Notes: generated from the sequence alone by a model not told the origin. 64,000 nucleotides of DNA from Silicimonas sp. (GCA_025800205.1 JAOXSD010000254.1:1-64000), one strand, 5' to 3'; positions 19,036 to 28,170 are shown, numbered from the stretch's first letter. Program-made: numbers and translations.

Positions 19036-20367
19036 ATGCCCGCCTCCCCCGCTGACAGCGCCATCTACGGCAAGCTTTTCGGAGATCCTGAACTGGCCGC
19101 GCTCTTTGCCGACAGCGCCGAGATGCGCGCGATGATGCTGGTCGAAGGCGCGCTGGCCAAGGTGCAGGGCGGGCTGGGCCTGATCCCCGAAACCGCGGCG
19201 GGCGCGATCCACCGTGCCTCGCTGGAATTGCAACTCGACCCGGGCGGTCTGGGCGCGGGCGTGGCCGCCAATGCGGTGCCGGTGCCGGGGCTGGTGACGA
19301 TGTTCCGCGAGGCGATGCAGGCGCCCGAACATGCCCATTACCTCCATTGGGGCGCGACCAGCCAGGACATCATGGACACCGGGTTGGCCCTGCGCCTGCG
19401 CCAGGCGCTGACGATCATGGATGGCCGGCTTGAGGCGCTGACCCATGTGCTGGCCGATCTGGCCGAGGCCGAGGCGGCGCAGCCGATGATCGCGCGGACC
19501 TATGGACAGGCCGCGGTGGTCACCTCCTTTGGCGCCCGCGTGGCCTCCTGGGGGGCACCGTTGATGCGGCACCGGGCGCGGCTGGCGGCGCTGCGGGTGG
19601 ATGTGGAATGCGTCAGCCTTTCGGGCGCGGCGGGCACGCTCTCGGCCATGGGCGACAAGGGGCCGCAAGTGCGCGCGGGGCTTGCCGAGGCTTTGGGGCT
19701 CACCGATCCGGGCGGATCGTGGCATTCGACCCGGGACGGGATCGCCGCGCTGTCGGGCTGGCTGGCCGCGCTGACCGGCTCGCTGGGCAAGATGGGCGAG
19801 GATCTCTTGATCCTGTCGCAATCGGGGATCGACGAGGTGGCGCTGGCGGGCGGCGGATCCTCGTCGACCATGCCGCAGAAGGCGAACCCGGTGGCGCCCT
19901 CGGCCCTGGTGGCGATTGCCCGGATGGCCGTCGGCCTGAATTCGGTGCTCTATTCCTCGCTGCCGCACCGGCAGGAACGGGACGGCGCGGCCTGGATGTC
20001 GGAATGGCTGAGCCTGGGTCAGTTGCTGATCCTCACCGGCCGCGCCCTGACCCTGGCCTCCGAAATCGCAACCGGTCTCGCCCCCAAGCGCGACAACATG
20101 GCCCGCCATATCGCCGCCACCCATGGCACGATCTTTGCCGAGGCGCTCAGCTTCGCCCTGGCCCAGGACCGCCCCCGTCCCGAAGCGCAGGCGCTGACCA
20201 AGGAGTTGATCGCCGAGGCGCTGGAAACCCGCCGCCCGCTCCAGGATGTGGCCGCCGAAACCCATCCGGAACTGGACCTGAGCGCCGTCTTTGACCCCGA
20301 AGCCCAGCTGGGCACCGCCCCGGCCACCGCGCGCGCCTTTGCCGAGGCGGTGCGGGTCGAGGGGTGA
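19036..20367 (+). CDS. pcaB: 3-carboxy-cis,cis-muconate cycloisomerase
   Basis: Member of the fumarase/aspartase superfamily, 443 residues, which lactonises 3-carboxymuconate in protocatechuate breakdown. The superfamily signature GSSSTMPQKANPV lies at about residue 275; HWGATSQDIMDTGLALRL is the second conserved region and LPHRQERDGAAW the third. It begins 18 bases after an alpha/beta hydrolase, and pcaD is two genes upstream. Adenylosuccinate lyase is the main alternative, but the TSQDIMDT form and the context favour PcaB. Confidence 0.88.
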   Translation: MPASPADSAIYGKLFGDPELAALFADSAEMRAMMLVEGALAKVQGGLGLIPETAAGAIHRASLELQLDPGGLGAGVAANAVPVPGLVTMFREAMQAPEHAHYLHWGATSQDIMDTGLALRLRQALTIMDGRLEALTHVLADLAEAEAAQPMIARTYGQAAVVTSFGARVASWGAPLMRHRARLAALRVDVECVSLSGAAGTLSAMGDKGPQVRAGLAEALGLTDPGGSWHSTRDGIAALSGWLAALTGSLGKMGEDLLILSQSGIDEVALAGGGSSSTMPQKANPVAPSALVAIARMAVGLNSVLYSSLPHRQERDGAAWMSEWLSLGQLLILTGRALTLASEIATGLAPKRDNMARHIAATHGTIFAEALSFALAQDRPRPEAQALTKELIAEALETRRPLQDVAAETHPELDLSAVFDPEAQLGTAPATARAFAEAVRVEG

Positions 20368-20422
20368 ACCGAAAAGTTCAACTTCCTCTTTCCGCAGGCC
20401 CAGCGCCGGTTATGTAGGGGGC

Positions 20423-21625
20423 ATGAACCCGACCCTCGCCTTCATCCTGATCACCCTGGTGATCGACGCCATGGGCTTTGGCCTGATCATGCCGGTGATG
20501 CCGACCTTGCTGCAGGAGGTGGGCCAGGTGTCGCTCGCAGATGCGGCGCTGGTGGGGGGCGTGCTGACCACGGTCTATGCGGTGATGCAATTTCTCTGCG
20601 GGCCGGTGATCGGATCGCTTTCGGACCGGTTCGGGCGGCGCCCGGTGCTTCTGGGCTCGCTCTTCGTACTGGCGGTGGATTTCGTGATCCTGGCTTTGGC
20701 GCAGGTGCTGTGGCTGCTGTTTCTGGGCCGGATCGTCGCCGGCGTGGCCTCCGCGACCCAATCGACGGCAACGGCGGTGATCGCCGACATCTCGAAACCC
20801 GAAGAAAAAGCCGCCCGCTTCGGCCTCGTGGGTGCGGCGTTCGGGCTGGGTTTCGTGCTGGGACCGATGATCGGCGGGTTGCTGGCGGAATACGGCACGC
20901 GGGCGCCCTTCTGGGCGGCGGCGGGGCTGGCGGCGATCAACGTGGTTTTCGGCTACATCGTCATGCCAGAGACCGTCACCGACCGCACCCGGCGGCCCTT
21001 CCGCTGGAGCCGTGCGAACCCGCTGGGTGCCTTTGCCCATGTGGGGCGCAATCCGCAGATCCGGGGGCTTTTGCTGATCTATTTCTTCTACCAGATCGCC
21101 TTCTTCGTCTATCCGGTGATCTGGTCCTATTTCACCACCGCGCGCTTCGGCTGGTCGGAAAGCACGATCGGGCTCTCCCTTGCCGCCTTCGGCATTTCCA
21201 TGGCCCTGGTGCAGGGCGGGCTGATCCGGCTGATCCTGCGCTCGTTCGGCGATGGCGGCACGGTGCTTTACGGGCTGATCTTCAACATCGGGGCGTTTCT
21301 GGTGCTGGCCTTTGTCACCCAGGGCTGGATCGCGCTGATCTTCACGCCGATCACCGCCCTGGGCGCCGTGGTCACGCCGGCGCTGCAGGCCATTCTGTCG
21401 AAACGCACCAGCGATGATGCGCAAGGCGAATTGCAGGGCGTGCTTGCCTCGATTTCGGCGCTTGGCATGATCCTGTCACCGCTGATCATGTCTTCGGTCT
21501 TTGCCCGTTTTGCCGAAGACGGTGCCACGCCCTATCTGCCCGGCGCACCCTTCCTCGTCTCGGCCGCGCTCATGGTGCTCTGCATCGCCATCTACCTGCC
21601 CGTGCGAAGACGGCAGATCGCCTGA
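20423..21625 (+). CDS. MFS transporter, TCR/Tet family
   Basis: Inner-membrane antiporter of 400 residues with twelve predicted helices. Motif A is GSLSDRFGRRPVLLG (about 69-83), motif B-like LGRIVAGVASATQSTATAVI follows, and motif C-like GFVLGPMIGGLLA near 145 marks drug:H+ antiporters of the tetracycline-resistance type. The start at 20423 has GGGGGC just upstream. It lies 55 bases after pcaB. The substrate may be an aromatic or other xenobiotic compound; resistance cannot be assumed. Confidence 0.88.
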   Translation: MNPTLAFILITLVIDAMGFGLIMPVMPTLLQEVGQVSLADAALVGGVLTTVYAVMQFLCGPVIGSLSDRFGRRPVLLGSLFVLAVDFVILALAQVLWLLFLGRIVAGVASATQSTATAVIADISKPEEKAARFGLVGAAFGLGFVLGPMIGGLLAEYGTRAPFWAAAGLAAINVVFGYIVMPETVTDRTRRPFRWSRANPLGAFAHVGRNPQIRGLLLIYFFYQIAFFVYPVIWSYFTTARFGWSESTIGLSLAAFGISMALVQGGLIRLILRSFGDGGTVLYGLIFNIGAFLVLAFVTQGWIALIFTPITALGAVVTPALQAILSKRTSDDAQGELQGVLASISALGMILSPLIMSSVFARFAEDGATPYLPGAPFLVSAALMVLCIAIYLPVRRRQIA

Positions 21626-21685
21626 TTTTCCCCCTTGATCCCCGGCGCTTACACCGTCAGCTTGCGCCCATAAGGGAGAGAGACC

Positions 21686-22762
21686 ATGATCAAGATCCGC
21701 GCCGCCGTCTGCCGGGAATTCAACGCCCCCCTGACCATCGAGACCCTGGAGCTGCCCGCCCCCGAACCGGGCGAGGTGGAGGTCGAGATCAAGGCGGTCG
21801 CCGTCTGCCATTCGGACATTTCCTTTGCCGAGGGCGCTTGGGGCGGGCGCCTGCCTGCGGTCTTCGGCCATGAGGCGGCGGGTGTGGTGACCGAGGTCGG
21901 CGCCGGTGTCGCGGGCGTCGCGCCGGGCGATACGGTCATTGTCACGCTGATCAAATCCTGCGGATCCTGCCCGACCTGCGGCAAGGGCCTGCCCTCGATC
22001 TGTGGCGAAGTACGCTCGCCTGCCCCGCTTCTGGATGCCGAGGGCGAAAAGGTGAAACGCGCCCTGTTCTGCGGTGCCTTCGCCGACCGGGCGGTGGTGG
22101 ATCAAAGCCAGATCGCGAAGGTGCCCGAGACCATGCCGATGGATGTTGCCGCCCTGCTGGCCTGCGGCGTTATCACCGGCGTGGGGGCTGTGGTGAACGC
22201 CGCGAAGCTGCAGCCGGGCGAAGACGTGGTGGTGATCGGGGCCGGCGGCGTCGGGCTGAACTCGATCCAGGGGGCGCAACTGGCGGGAGCCGCGCGGATC
22301 GTCGCGGTGGATCTGCTGCCCGAGAAGCTCGAAGATGCCAGGGCCTTCGGCGCCACCCATGGGGTGCTGGCGACCGACGGCGACCCGGCGGAGGCGGTGA
22401 AGGACATCCTCGGCAAGGGCGCCGATGCGGTCTTTGTCACCGTGGGTGCAACCGCGGTGTTCAACGCTTCGCCCGATTACCTCGGCCCCGGCGGGCGGGT
22501 GGTGCTGGTGGGCATTCCGCCCTCGGGCGAGGTGGCGACCTATGCGCCCGACATCGTGTCGTCGCAGGGACAGTCACTCATCGGCACCAAGATGGGCGAC
22601 ACGGTTCTGGCCCGCGACATTCCCTGGCTGACCGAGCTTTATGCCCAGGGAAAGCTGGAGCTGGACGCGCTGATCTCCAAACGCTGGAGCCTCGATCAGA
22701 TCAACGAGGCCATCGCCGACACCAATGCCGGGGCCGCCCGGCGCAATGTGATCGTCTTCTGA
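21686..22762 (+). CDS. Zinc-dependent alcohol dehydrogenase (class III-like)
   Basis: Medium-chain dehydrogenase of 358 residues. Catalytic zinc ligands are C41, H62 and E63; the structural zinc site is C92, C95, C98 and C106. The dinucleotide motif VVIGAGGVGLNSIQGA starts near residue 187. The overall look (CHSDISFAEGAWGG; LLACGVITGVGAVVN) resembles class III and mycothiol- or glutathione-linked formaldehyde dehydrogenases, but the exact substrate is uncertain. It has a good ribosome site (aagggagagag) and stops five bases before the convergent GNAT gene. Confidence 0.88.
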   Translation: MIKIRAAVCREFNAPLTIETLELPAPEPGEVEVEIKAVAVCHSDISFAEGAWGGRLPAVFGHEAAGVVTEVGAGVAGVAPGDTVIVTLIKSCGSCPTCGKGLPSICGEVRSPAPLLDAEGEKVKRALFCGAFADRAVVDQSQIAKVPETMPMDVAALLACGVITGVGAVVNAAKLQPGEDVVVIGAGGVGLNSIQGAQLAGAARIVAVDLLPEKLEDARAFGATHGVLATDGDPAEAVKDILGKGADAVFVTVGATAVFNASPDYLGPGGRVVLVGIPPSGEVATYAPDIVSSQGQSLIGTKMGDTVLARDIPWLTELYAQGKLELDALISKRWSLDQINEAIADTNAGAARRNVIVF

Positions 22763-22767
22763 GCCGC

Positions 22768-23205
22768 TCACCCCCGGAAGGCATACATGACGATGCCTTC
22801 CGTCTCTTCCGTGTCGAACTTCCGGTAAAGCGCCCGGGCGGCAATGTTGTCGCCTTCGGTCGCCAGCCAGATCTCCTCGCAGCCCCGGTCGCGCGCCAGA
22901 TCGATCAACCGGGTCAGAAGCCTTGTGCCAATGCCCTGGCGGCGAAAGTCCTCCGCCACCCCCACCTCGTTGATGAAGAACCCGAAGGGCTTGTCGGGAT
23001 GCATCAACACCGTGCCGGTCGCCATCCCCACCACCTCGCCGCCCGAAAGTGCGACGACGATCTCGTTCACCCGGGTGGCAAGAAAGCCGAAGGTCTGGGT
23101 CGGGTCGACCGGATTGTCGAACACGCCGGGCGCCACCCGATCCAGAACATGGGCCTCCTCTGGACCCAGATTGCGAATGATGATTGGCTGCCCCAAATGT
23201 CCCAT
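22768..23205 (-). CDS. GNAT N-acetyltransferase (AAC(3)-I-like)
   Basis: Acetyl-CoA-dependent acetyltransferase of about 145 residues. The acetyl-CoA loop is seen as VGVAEDFRRQGIGTRLL, and the N-terminal APGVFDNPVDPTQTFGFL with later NEVGV resembles AAC(3)-I-type enzymes. That does not prove aminoglycoside resistance. The start at 23205 (MGHLGQP) is chosen because the longest frame would begin exactly at the divergent neighbour's start codon. A short palindrome carries the purine-rich bases for both divergent genes. Confidence 0.8.
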   Translation of the reverse strand: MGHLGQPIIIRNLGPEEAHVLDRVAPGVFDNPVDPTQTFGFLATRVNEIVVALSGGEVVGMATGTVLMHPDKPFGFFINEVGVAEDFRRQGIGTRLLTRLIDLARDRGCEEIWLATEGDNIAARALYRKFDTEETEGIVMYAFRG

Positions 23206-23228
23206 CCTTCTGAAGGAGACGGATCGCA

Positions 23229-24464
23229 ATGAAACTTGCAGATCTCGACGTTCTCGTCACGGCCCCACCGGCCCCTGGTTGGGGAGGACGCTATTGGATT
23301 CTGGTCAAGGTTACAACGGCTTGCGGGATCACCGGTTGGGGGGAATGCTACGCCGCCTCGGTCGGGCCTGTGGCGATGGAGGCGGTGATCCGGGATGTCT
23401 TTGGGCGCCATTTCGAAGGTGCGGCCCCCTGGGATGTGGAGCGGCTCTTTCGCCGGGTCTATTCCAGCGGCTTCACCCAGCGCCCCGACCTGACGGTGAT
23501 GGGCGCCTTTTCCGGGCTTGAGATCGCCTGTTGGGACATTCTCGGCAAGGCCCGCGACTGCCCGGTCTGGGCGCTTCTGGGCGGGCGAATCAATGACCGG
23601 GTGCGGGCCTACAGCTATCTCTATCCGATGGCCCATCACCCCCTGCCCGCCTTCTGGGGCGATGCCGACATGGCCGCTGAAGCCGCACTGTCCCTGGTCG
23701 AGGCCGGCTATACGGCGGTGAAATTCGACCCGGCCGGGCCCTATACGATGCGCGGTGGCCACCAGCCGTCGCGCCATGACATCGAAACCTCCGCAAAGCT
23801 CTGTGCGCGCATCCGCGAAGCGGTGGGTCCGCGCGCTGATCTTCTCTTTGGCACACATGGGCAATTCACCCCCGCCGGGGCGATCCGCATGGCGGAGGCC
23901 ATCGCTCCCCATGATCCCCTGTGGTTCGAGGAACCGGTGTCCCCCGATGCGCCCGAGGCGCTGGCCCAGGTGGTGCGCGCCACCTCGGTGCCGGTGGCCA
24001 CCGGCGAGCGGCTGACCACCAAGATGGAATTTGCCGCCGCCCTTGCGGCAGGCGCGGCGATCCTGCAACCCGCACTTGGGCGCGCGGGCGGCTTGTGGGA
24101 GGGCAAGAAGATCGCCGTGCTGGCGGAGGCAGCAGGCGCCCAACTGGCGCCCCATCTTTATGCCGGCCCGGTGGAATGGGCGGCGAATATCCATCTCTCG
24201 GTCGCCACGCCCAACCTGCTGATTGCCGAAACCATCGAAACCCCGTTCCACGACGCGCTGATCAAGGGATCGCTCCGGGTCACGCGCGGCCATATCCCGG
24301 CGCCGGACGCCCCCGGCCTTGGCATCGAGGTCGACGAGGCGCTCGCCCGCGCCCATCCCTACGCGGGTCGCGGGCTGCATCTGGAAATGCAGGAAGCGCC
24401 ACCGCGCTATGACCAGGCACAGCTCTTCGAAGGCGGCGCGCCTGCCCCGCCGGGGGAAAGTTAG
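23229..24464 (+). CDS. Mandelate racemase/muconate lactonizing (enolase superfamily) enzyme with altered active site
   Basis: Protein of 411 residues: an N-terminal capping domain (WILVKVTTACGITGWGECYA) and a TIM barrel. The second and third metal ligands are present (E234 in WFEEPV, E260 in TGERL), as is K-x-D on strand 2 (VKFDPAG) and the barrel histidine (LAPHLYAGP). The first metal-ligand Asp is replaced by G208 (FGTHGQFT) and the Asp of the His-Asp dyad by A282 (ILQPALGRAGG). The closest general match is sugar-acid dehydratases such as galactonate dehydratase, but function cannot be assumed. AAGGAG ten bases upstream supports the start. The stop overlaps the convergent kpsT stop. Confidence 0.85.
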   Translation: MKLADLDVLVTAPPAPGWGGRYWILVKVTTACGITGWGECYAASVGPVAMEAVIRDVFGRHFEGAAPWDVERLFRRVYSSGFTQRPDLTVMGAFSGLEIACWDILGKARDCPVWALLGGRINDRVRAYSYLYPMAHHPLPAFWGDADMAAEAALSLVEAGYTAVKFDPAGPYTMRGGHQPSRHDIETSAKLCARIREAVGPRADLLFGTHGQFTPAGAIRMAEAIAPHDPLWFEEPVSPDAPEALAQVVRATSVPVATGERLTTKMEFAAALAAGAAILQPALGRAGGLWEGKKIAVLAEAAGAQLAPHLYAGPVEWAANIHLSVATPNLLIAETIETPFHDALIKGSLRVTRGHIPAPDAPGLGIEVDEALARAHPYAGRGLHLEMQEAPPRYDQAQLFEGGAPAPPGES

Positions 24465-25117
24465 ACCCCCAGGATCGCGCGGTGCTTGTCGATGGCCTCC
24501 CCAATTTCGTCATGCCAGGTGACCCGCCCGCCCTCGAGCACGACACCGGCATCGCAGACCCGCCGCAGAAACCCCAGCGAATGGGAGACGACCAAAGCGC
24601 TGCGGTGTTTCAGCCGCTCCGCCAGCGCCGCTTCGCATTTGGCCCGGAACGCCGCATCGCCCACCGCCGTCACCTCGTCGATCAGATAGACATCGAAGGC
24701 GATCCCCATCGACAGCGCAAAGCCCAGCCGCGCCCGCATCCCCTGGCTGTATCCCCGCAGCGGCAGCCGGAAATGGCGCCCCAATTCGGCGTATTCCTCC
24801 ACGAAATCAACCAGTTCATCACTGTCGATCCCATAGACCCGCGCCACGAACCGGGTGTTCTGCAGACCGGTCAGATCGCCATGAAACCCACCTGCGAACC
24901 CCACCGGCCAGGAGACCTGACCGCGCACGGAAATCTCCCCCGCGCTGGGGCGCAGAAGCCCGGCAATCATCTGCAGAAGCGTCGATTTGCCCGCCCCGTT
25001 GCGCCCCATCAGCCCCACCACCTTGCCCTGGGGCAGCTGCAGCGAAATGTCATCGGCCACTTTCGTTTCCACCCCGTCGGCATAGAAACTCTTGCTCACG
25101 TGACGCAGGGCGATCAT
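24461..25117 (-). CDS. kpsT: Capsule polysaccharide ABC exporter, ATP-binding protein (KpsT-like)
   Basis: ATPase of 218 residues of the polysaccharide-export ABC-2 type. Walker A is GRNGAGKST (38-46), the signature region LRGYSQGMRARLGFALS lies near 120-136, and Walker B is VYLIDEV (143-149), followed by the family-typical VGDAAFR. It energises export of a capsule or similar glycan through the KpsM-like permease encoded on the other strand. Its start overlaps the stop of the KpsE-like gene by four bases (ATGA). Confidence 0.93.
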   Translation of the reverse strand: MIALRHVSKSFYADGVETKVADDISLQLPQGKVVGLMGRNGAGKSTLLQMIAGLLRPSAGEISVRGQVSWPVGFAGGFHGDLTGLQNTRFVARVYGIDSDELVDFVEEYAELGRHFRLPLRGYSQGMRARLGFALSMGIAFDVYLIDEVTAVGDAAFRAKCEAALAERLKHRSALVVSHSLGFLRRVCDAGVVLEGGRVTWHDEIGEAIDKHRAILGV

Positions 25118-26286
25118 CGCCGGTCCCGGATCGAATAATAGATCAGCACGCCCAAGGCCCAGAGGCCAGTCAGCCCGAAGGCAAGGATCGCCAGAAGCTC
25201 CACCACCCTGGGAAACTTGGACGCCTCCGCCAGCGTCGGGTTGATATAGGCGGCCAGATAGCGGCTCTTGCGCCGCGCCTCCGCCAGCGCCTGATCATAG
25301 CTTGCAAGGGCGGCCACATAGGCCTGCTCGGCAAATTCGCGATCCACCGAAAGCCGCTCGTATTCCGCCAGAAGCGTTGCGTAATCCTCCCCCGCCCCGC
25401 CCGCACCACCGACGCCCAGCTTGCCGCGCTCCTCCTCGATCCGCGCCTCGATCACCGCGATCCGCCGCTCCGCCTGGGTGATGCGCGGATCGCTCACCCG
25501 CGTGCTTTCGCGCAGAAGATCGGCGGCAATCAGCGCCTCGGCCAATTGCTGCTGCAAGGTCGACAAAAGCCCCATCTGCCCTTCGAGATCCGCCGAAGGA
25601 TCGACGATCTGGGTGCGCGAGCGATAGGCGGTGATCGCCTCCCGCGCCGCTTTCAGACGCTCCACCGCCCGGGCCAGCTCGGATTTCGCAAAGGCGATTG
25701 TGTCCTCGCGCGCAATCGCCGACAGCCGGTCCACCAGACGCGCACTTTCCGCCAGCGCCGCCTCCGCGATCCGGCGCGCATCCTCGGGCGTGAACGCCAG
25801 GACGCGCAATTCGATCAACTGGGTCGCCCCGTCATAGCGGATCCGCGCCACCCGCTGCCAATGATCCCGCAGATCCTCGATCGTGCCCGCCGGATCATAG
25901 GCAAAGACCGGGTCGAACCGGGGCCTGGCCAGCAGCGCGGAGAGACCGATCTGCGCTTCAAGCGCGGCCACCAGTTCCTGACTGCGCAGGTATTCATAAA
26001 GAATGTCACTGTCGGACGAGCCGCGCCGGGCCACATCGGCAATGCCGCCGAACAGTTCCACCGGCGAGCCGACCTCTTCGCGGATGACGGAAAACCCGAC
26101 GGTGGAGGCATATTGATCCTCCGCCAACACCAGCAGATAGGCCATTGCAAAGGCAAAGGGCGCCAGTACCACAAGGGCGAAACTGCCCAAGAGCCGCCCA
26201 TGGCGCGCGCGCGGGCGCGCCGCCTCCGCAGGCGGGCGCAGATAGGTCAGCTGCGCCGGTCCGGCGCTTTCCTCAGGCAGGGCCAT
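25114..26286 (-). CDS. kpsE: Capsule export inner-membrane protein (KpsE-like polysaccharide co-polymerase)
   Basis: Protein of 390 residues with a basic N-terminus, one membrane helix (about 33-53), a long periplasmic alpha-helical region rich in Ala, Glu and Arg (coiled coil, about 150-300) and a second helix near the C-terminus (about 360-382). This is the PCP-3 layout of KpsE/WcbD/BexC proteins that link the ABC exporter to the outer membrane. The start at 26286 has GGAGG five bases upstream; a longer frame would cross the divergent kpsM start. It is coupled to kpsT. Confidence 0.88.
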   Translation of the reverse strand: MALPEESAGPAQLTYLRPPAEAARPRARHGRLLGSFALVVLAPFAFAMAYLLVLAEDQYASTVGFSVIREEVGSPVELFGGIADVARRGSSDSDILYEYLRSQELVAALEAQIGLSALLARPRFDPVFAYDPAGTIEDLRDHWQRVARIRYDGATQLIELRVLAFTPEDARRIAEAALAESARLVDRLSAIAREDTIAFAKSELARAVERLKAAREAITAYRSRTQIVDPSADLEGQMGLLSTLQQQLAEALIAADLLRESTRVSDPRITQAERRIAVIEARIEEERGKLGVGGAGGAGEDYATLLAEYERLSVDREFAEQAYVAALASYDQALAEARRKSRYLAAYINPTLAEASKFPRVVELLAILAFGLTGLWALGVLIYYSIRDRR

Positions 26287-26338
26287 GGGGCCTCCGGTGT
26301 TGATGAAATGGCAAGACCTGTCGCCTAAGCAATAGACC

Positions 26339-27160
26339 ATGGAGGTTTCCAGTCGATTGACATTGGCGCCGGGCGCGCCACCTGACATCTCCCCCCGCCG
26401 GTACGCCACCGGCCGGTCGATCTTTGCTTTGATGCTGCGCGAAATGGTCACCAGCTCCGGGCGCTCGCCGGGCGGCTATCTCTGGGCGCTGATCGAACCG
26501 ATTGCCGCCATCGCCCTGTTGTCCTTCGCCTTTTCCATGGCCTTTCGCGCGCCTTCCCTGGGTGTCAGCTTCGCGCTTTTCTATGCCACCGGCTACCTGC
26601 CCTACATGCTGTTCCACGATGTCGCGAACAAGACCGCCACCGCGATCCGCTTTTCGCGCCCGCTGCTCGGCTTCGGCGCGCTGACCCTCTTCGATCTCGT
26701 TGCCGCACGTTTTCTGCTCAACCTGCTCACCCAGCTTCTGGTCTCCGCCCTGGTGCTGGGGGCGATCTTCGCGCTTTTCGACACCCGCGCCCATCTCGCG
26801 CCCCTGCCCCTTGCCACCGGCTTTGCCATGGCCGCCTGGCTGGCCTTCGGGCTGGGCCTGCTCAACGCCTATCTGTTTCTCGCCTTTCCCGCCTGGGAAC
26901 GGCTGTGGCAGGTCGCGACCCGGCCGCTCTTCATCGTTTCGGGCGTTCTGTTTCTCTATGAGGATCTGCCCGCCAAGATTGCCGATCTGCTTTGGTACAA
27001 CCCCCTCTTTCACGTCACCGGCGCGGTGCGCCACGGGGTCTATCCCGGCTACGGGGCCGATTATGTCGCCCCGGTGTTCGTCGTCGGGCTTGGTCTCGGG
27101 CTGAGTTGTCTCGGCCTCCTCCTGCTGGCGCGCCACGGAAATGAGTTGATTCACAAATGA
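26339..27160 (+). CDS. kpsM: Capsule polysaccharide ABC exporter, permease (KpsM-like)
   Basis: ABC-2 permease of 273 residues with about six membrane helices. The N-terminus FALMLREMVTSSGRSPGGYLWALIEP is the family signature region, and WYNPLFHVTGAVRHGVYPGY matches the conserved C-terminal loop of KpsM proteins. It is divergent from kpsE-kpsT with only 52 bases between starts, so the exporter subunits are driven from a shared bidirectional promoter region. Its stop overlaps the downstream GT2 start by four bases (ATGA). Confidence 0.92.
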   Translation: MEVSSRLTLAPGAPPDISPRRYATGRSIFALMLREMVTSSGRSPGGYLWALIEPIAAIALLSFAFSMAFRAPSLGVSFALFYATGYLPYMLFHDVANKTATAIRFSRPLLGFGALTLFDLVAARFLLNLLTQLLVSALVLGAIFALFDTRAHLAPLPLATGFAMAAWLAFGLGLLNAYLFLAFPAWERLWQVATRPLFIVSGVLFLYEDLPAKIADLLWYNPLFHVTGAVRHGVYPGYGADYVAPVFVVGLGLGLSCLGLLLLARHGNELIHK

Positions 27161-28155
27161 CCTATCACCTGCATGATTTTTCCAGCTCCGCCCCGCTGCC
27201 CGACCTTGGCGCCACCGCCATGCCCCGGGGGGCGGACCATATCTGCATCCTGCTGGGGCTCTGCAATGGTGCCGCCACTTTGGGCGAGCAATTGCGCAGC
27301 CTCGCGGGCCAAAGTCACCGCGACTGGTCGCTGATCCTGTCCGACGATGGCAGCCGGGACGATTGGCTTCCGGTGATGTCGGACTTCGGCACGCGGGAGG
27401 CGCCGGGCCGCACGTTCGTCACCCGCGGGCCGGGCCGGGGCTATGCGGCGAATTTCCTGCATCTTCTGTGTGTTGCGGGGCCGATGACCCCCTATGCGGC
27501 CTTTTGCGATCAGGATGATGTCTGGCTGCCCAACAAACTCGCCCGCGCCCTGGCCCATCTCAAGACCGTGCCGGACAGCACCCCTGCGATCTATGTCAGC
27601 CGGACGATGATTTGTGACGAGAAGCTCGAAAATCGCCGCCCCTCACTGCTGTTCCGCAAACCGCCCGGCTTCGGCAACGCCCTGGTGCAAAACATCGGGG
27701 GCGGCAATACGATGGTGATGAACCGCGCCGCTCTGGATCTGCTGCAGGACACCGCCCCGCGCGCGGCCGGGATCGTCGCCCATGATTGGTGGGTCTATCA
27801 ACTGATCACCGGCGCAGGCGGGCGGGTGCTCTATGATGCGCATACCACCCTGCTCTACCGCCAGCACGGCGGCAACATGATTGGCGCCAATGACAGCCTG
27901 CTGGCGCAGGCCCTGCGGATCAAACATCTGTTGCAAGGGCAGTTTCGCGATTGGAACAGCCGCAACCTTGCCGCCCTCGACCGGGTGCGCCCCTGGCTCA
28001 CCGACGAGGCGATCGACACGGTGGACCGGTTTCAGGCCGCGCGGCGCGGGCGCCTGCCAAGCCGGTTGCTGGCCCTGAAACGCGCCGGGGTCTGGCGCCA
28101 GCGGCGGCGCGGCGGCTGTGCCCTCTGGCTGGCAGCGCTGGCGAACCGGCTTTGA
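27157..28155 (+). CDS. Glycosyltransferase family 2
   Basis: GT-A fold enzyme of 332 residues. After a short leader, ICILLGLCNGAATLGEQLRSL begins the domain; the nucleotide-binding DDGSRDD and the metal motif FCDQDDVWLPNKL follow as in rhamnosyl- and galactosyltransferases of polysaccharide clusters. HDWWVYQLITGAGGRVLYD is the acceptor-side motif. It is translationally coupled to kpsM, so it probably builds the polysaccharide exported by that system. Donor and acceptor are unknown. Confidence 0.88.
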   Translation: MTYHLHDFSSSAPLPDLGATAMPRGADHICILLGLCNGAATLGEQLRSLAGQSHRDWSLILSDDGSRDDWLPVMSDFGTREAPGRTFVTRGPGRGYAANFLHLLCVAGPMTPYAAFCDQDDVWLPNKLARALAHLKTVPDSTPAIYVSRTMICDEKLENRRPSLLFRKPPGFGNALVQNIGGGNTMVMNRAALDLLQDTAPRAAGIVAHDWWVYQLITGAGGRVLYDAHTTLLYRQHGGNMIGANDSLLAQALRIKHLLQGQFRDWNSRNLAALDRVRPWLTDEAIDTVDRFQAARRGRLPSRLLALKRAGVWRQRRRGGCALWLAALANRL

Positions 28156-28170
28156 CCCGGCCCCGCCGGG

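Noticed and set aside
18295-20265. Minus-strand open frame of about 656 codons opposite the hydrolase and pcaB
   Set aside because: Antisense to pcaB, which has a clear superfamily signature; no motif in the antisense product.
22768-23205. Aminoglycoside resistance gene
   Set aside because: Resemblance to AAC(3)-I is at the general GNAT level; no resistance context or mobile element supports a resistance call.
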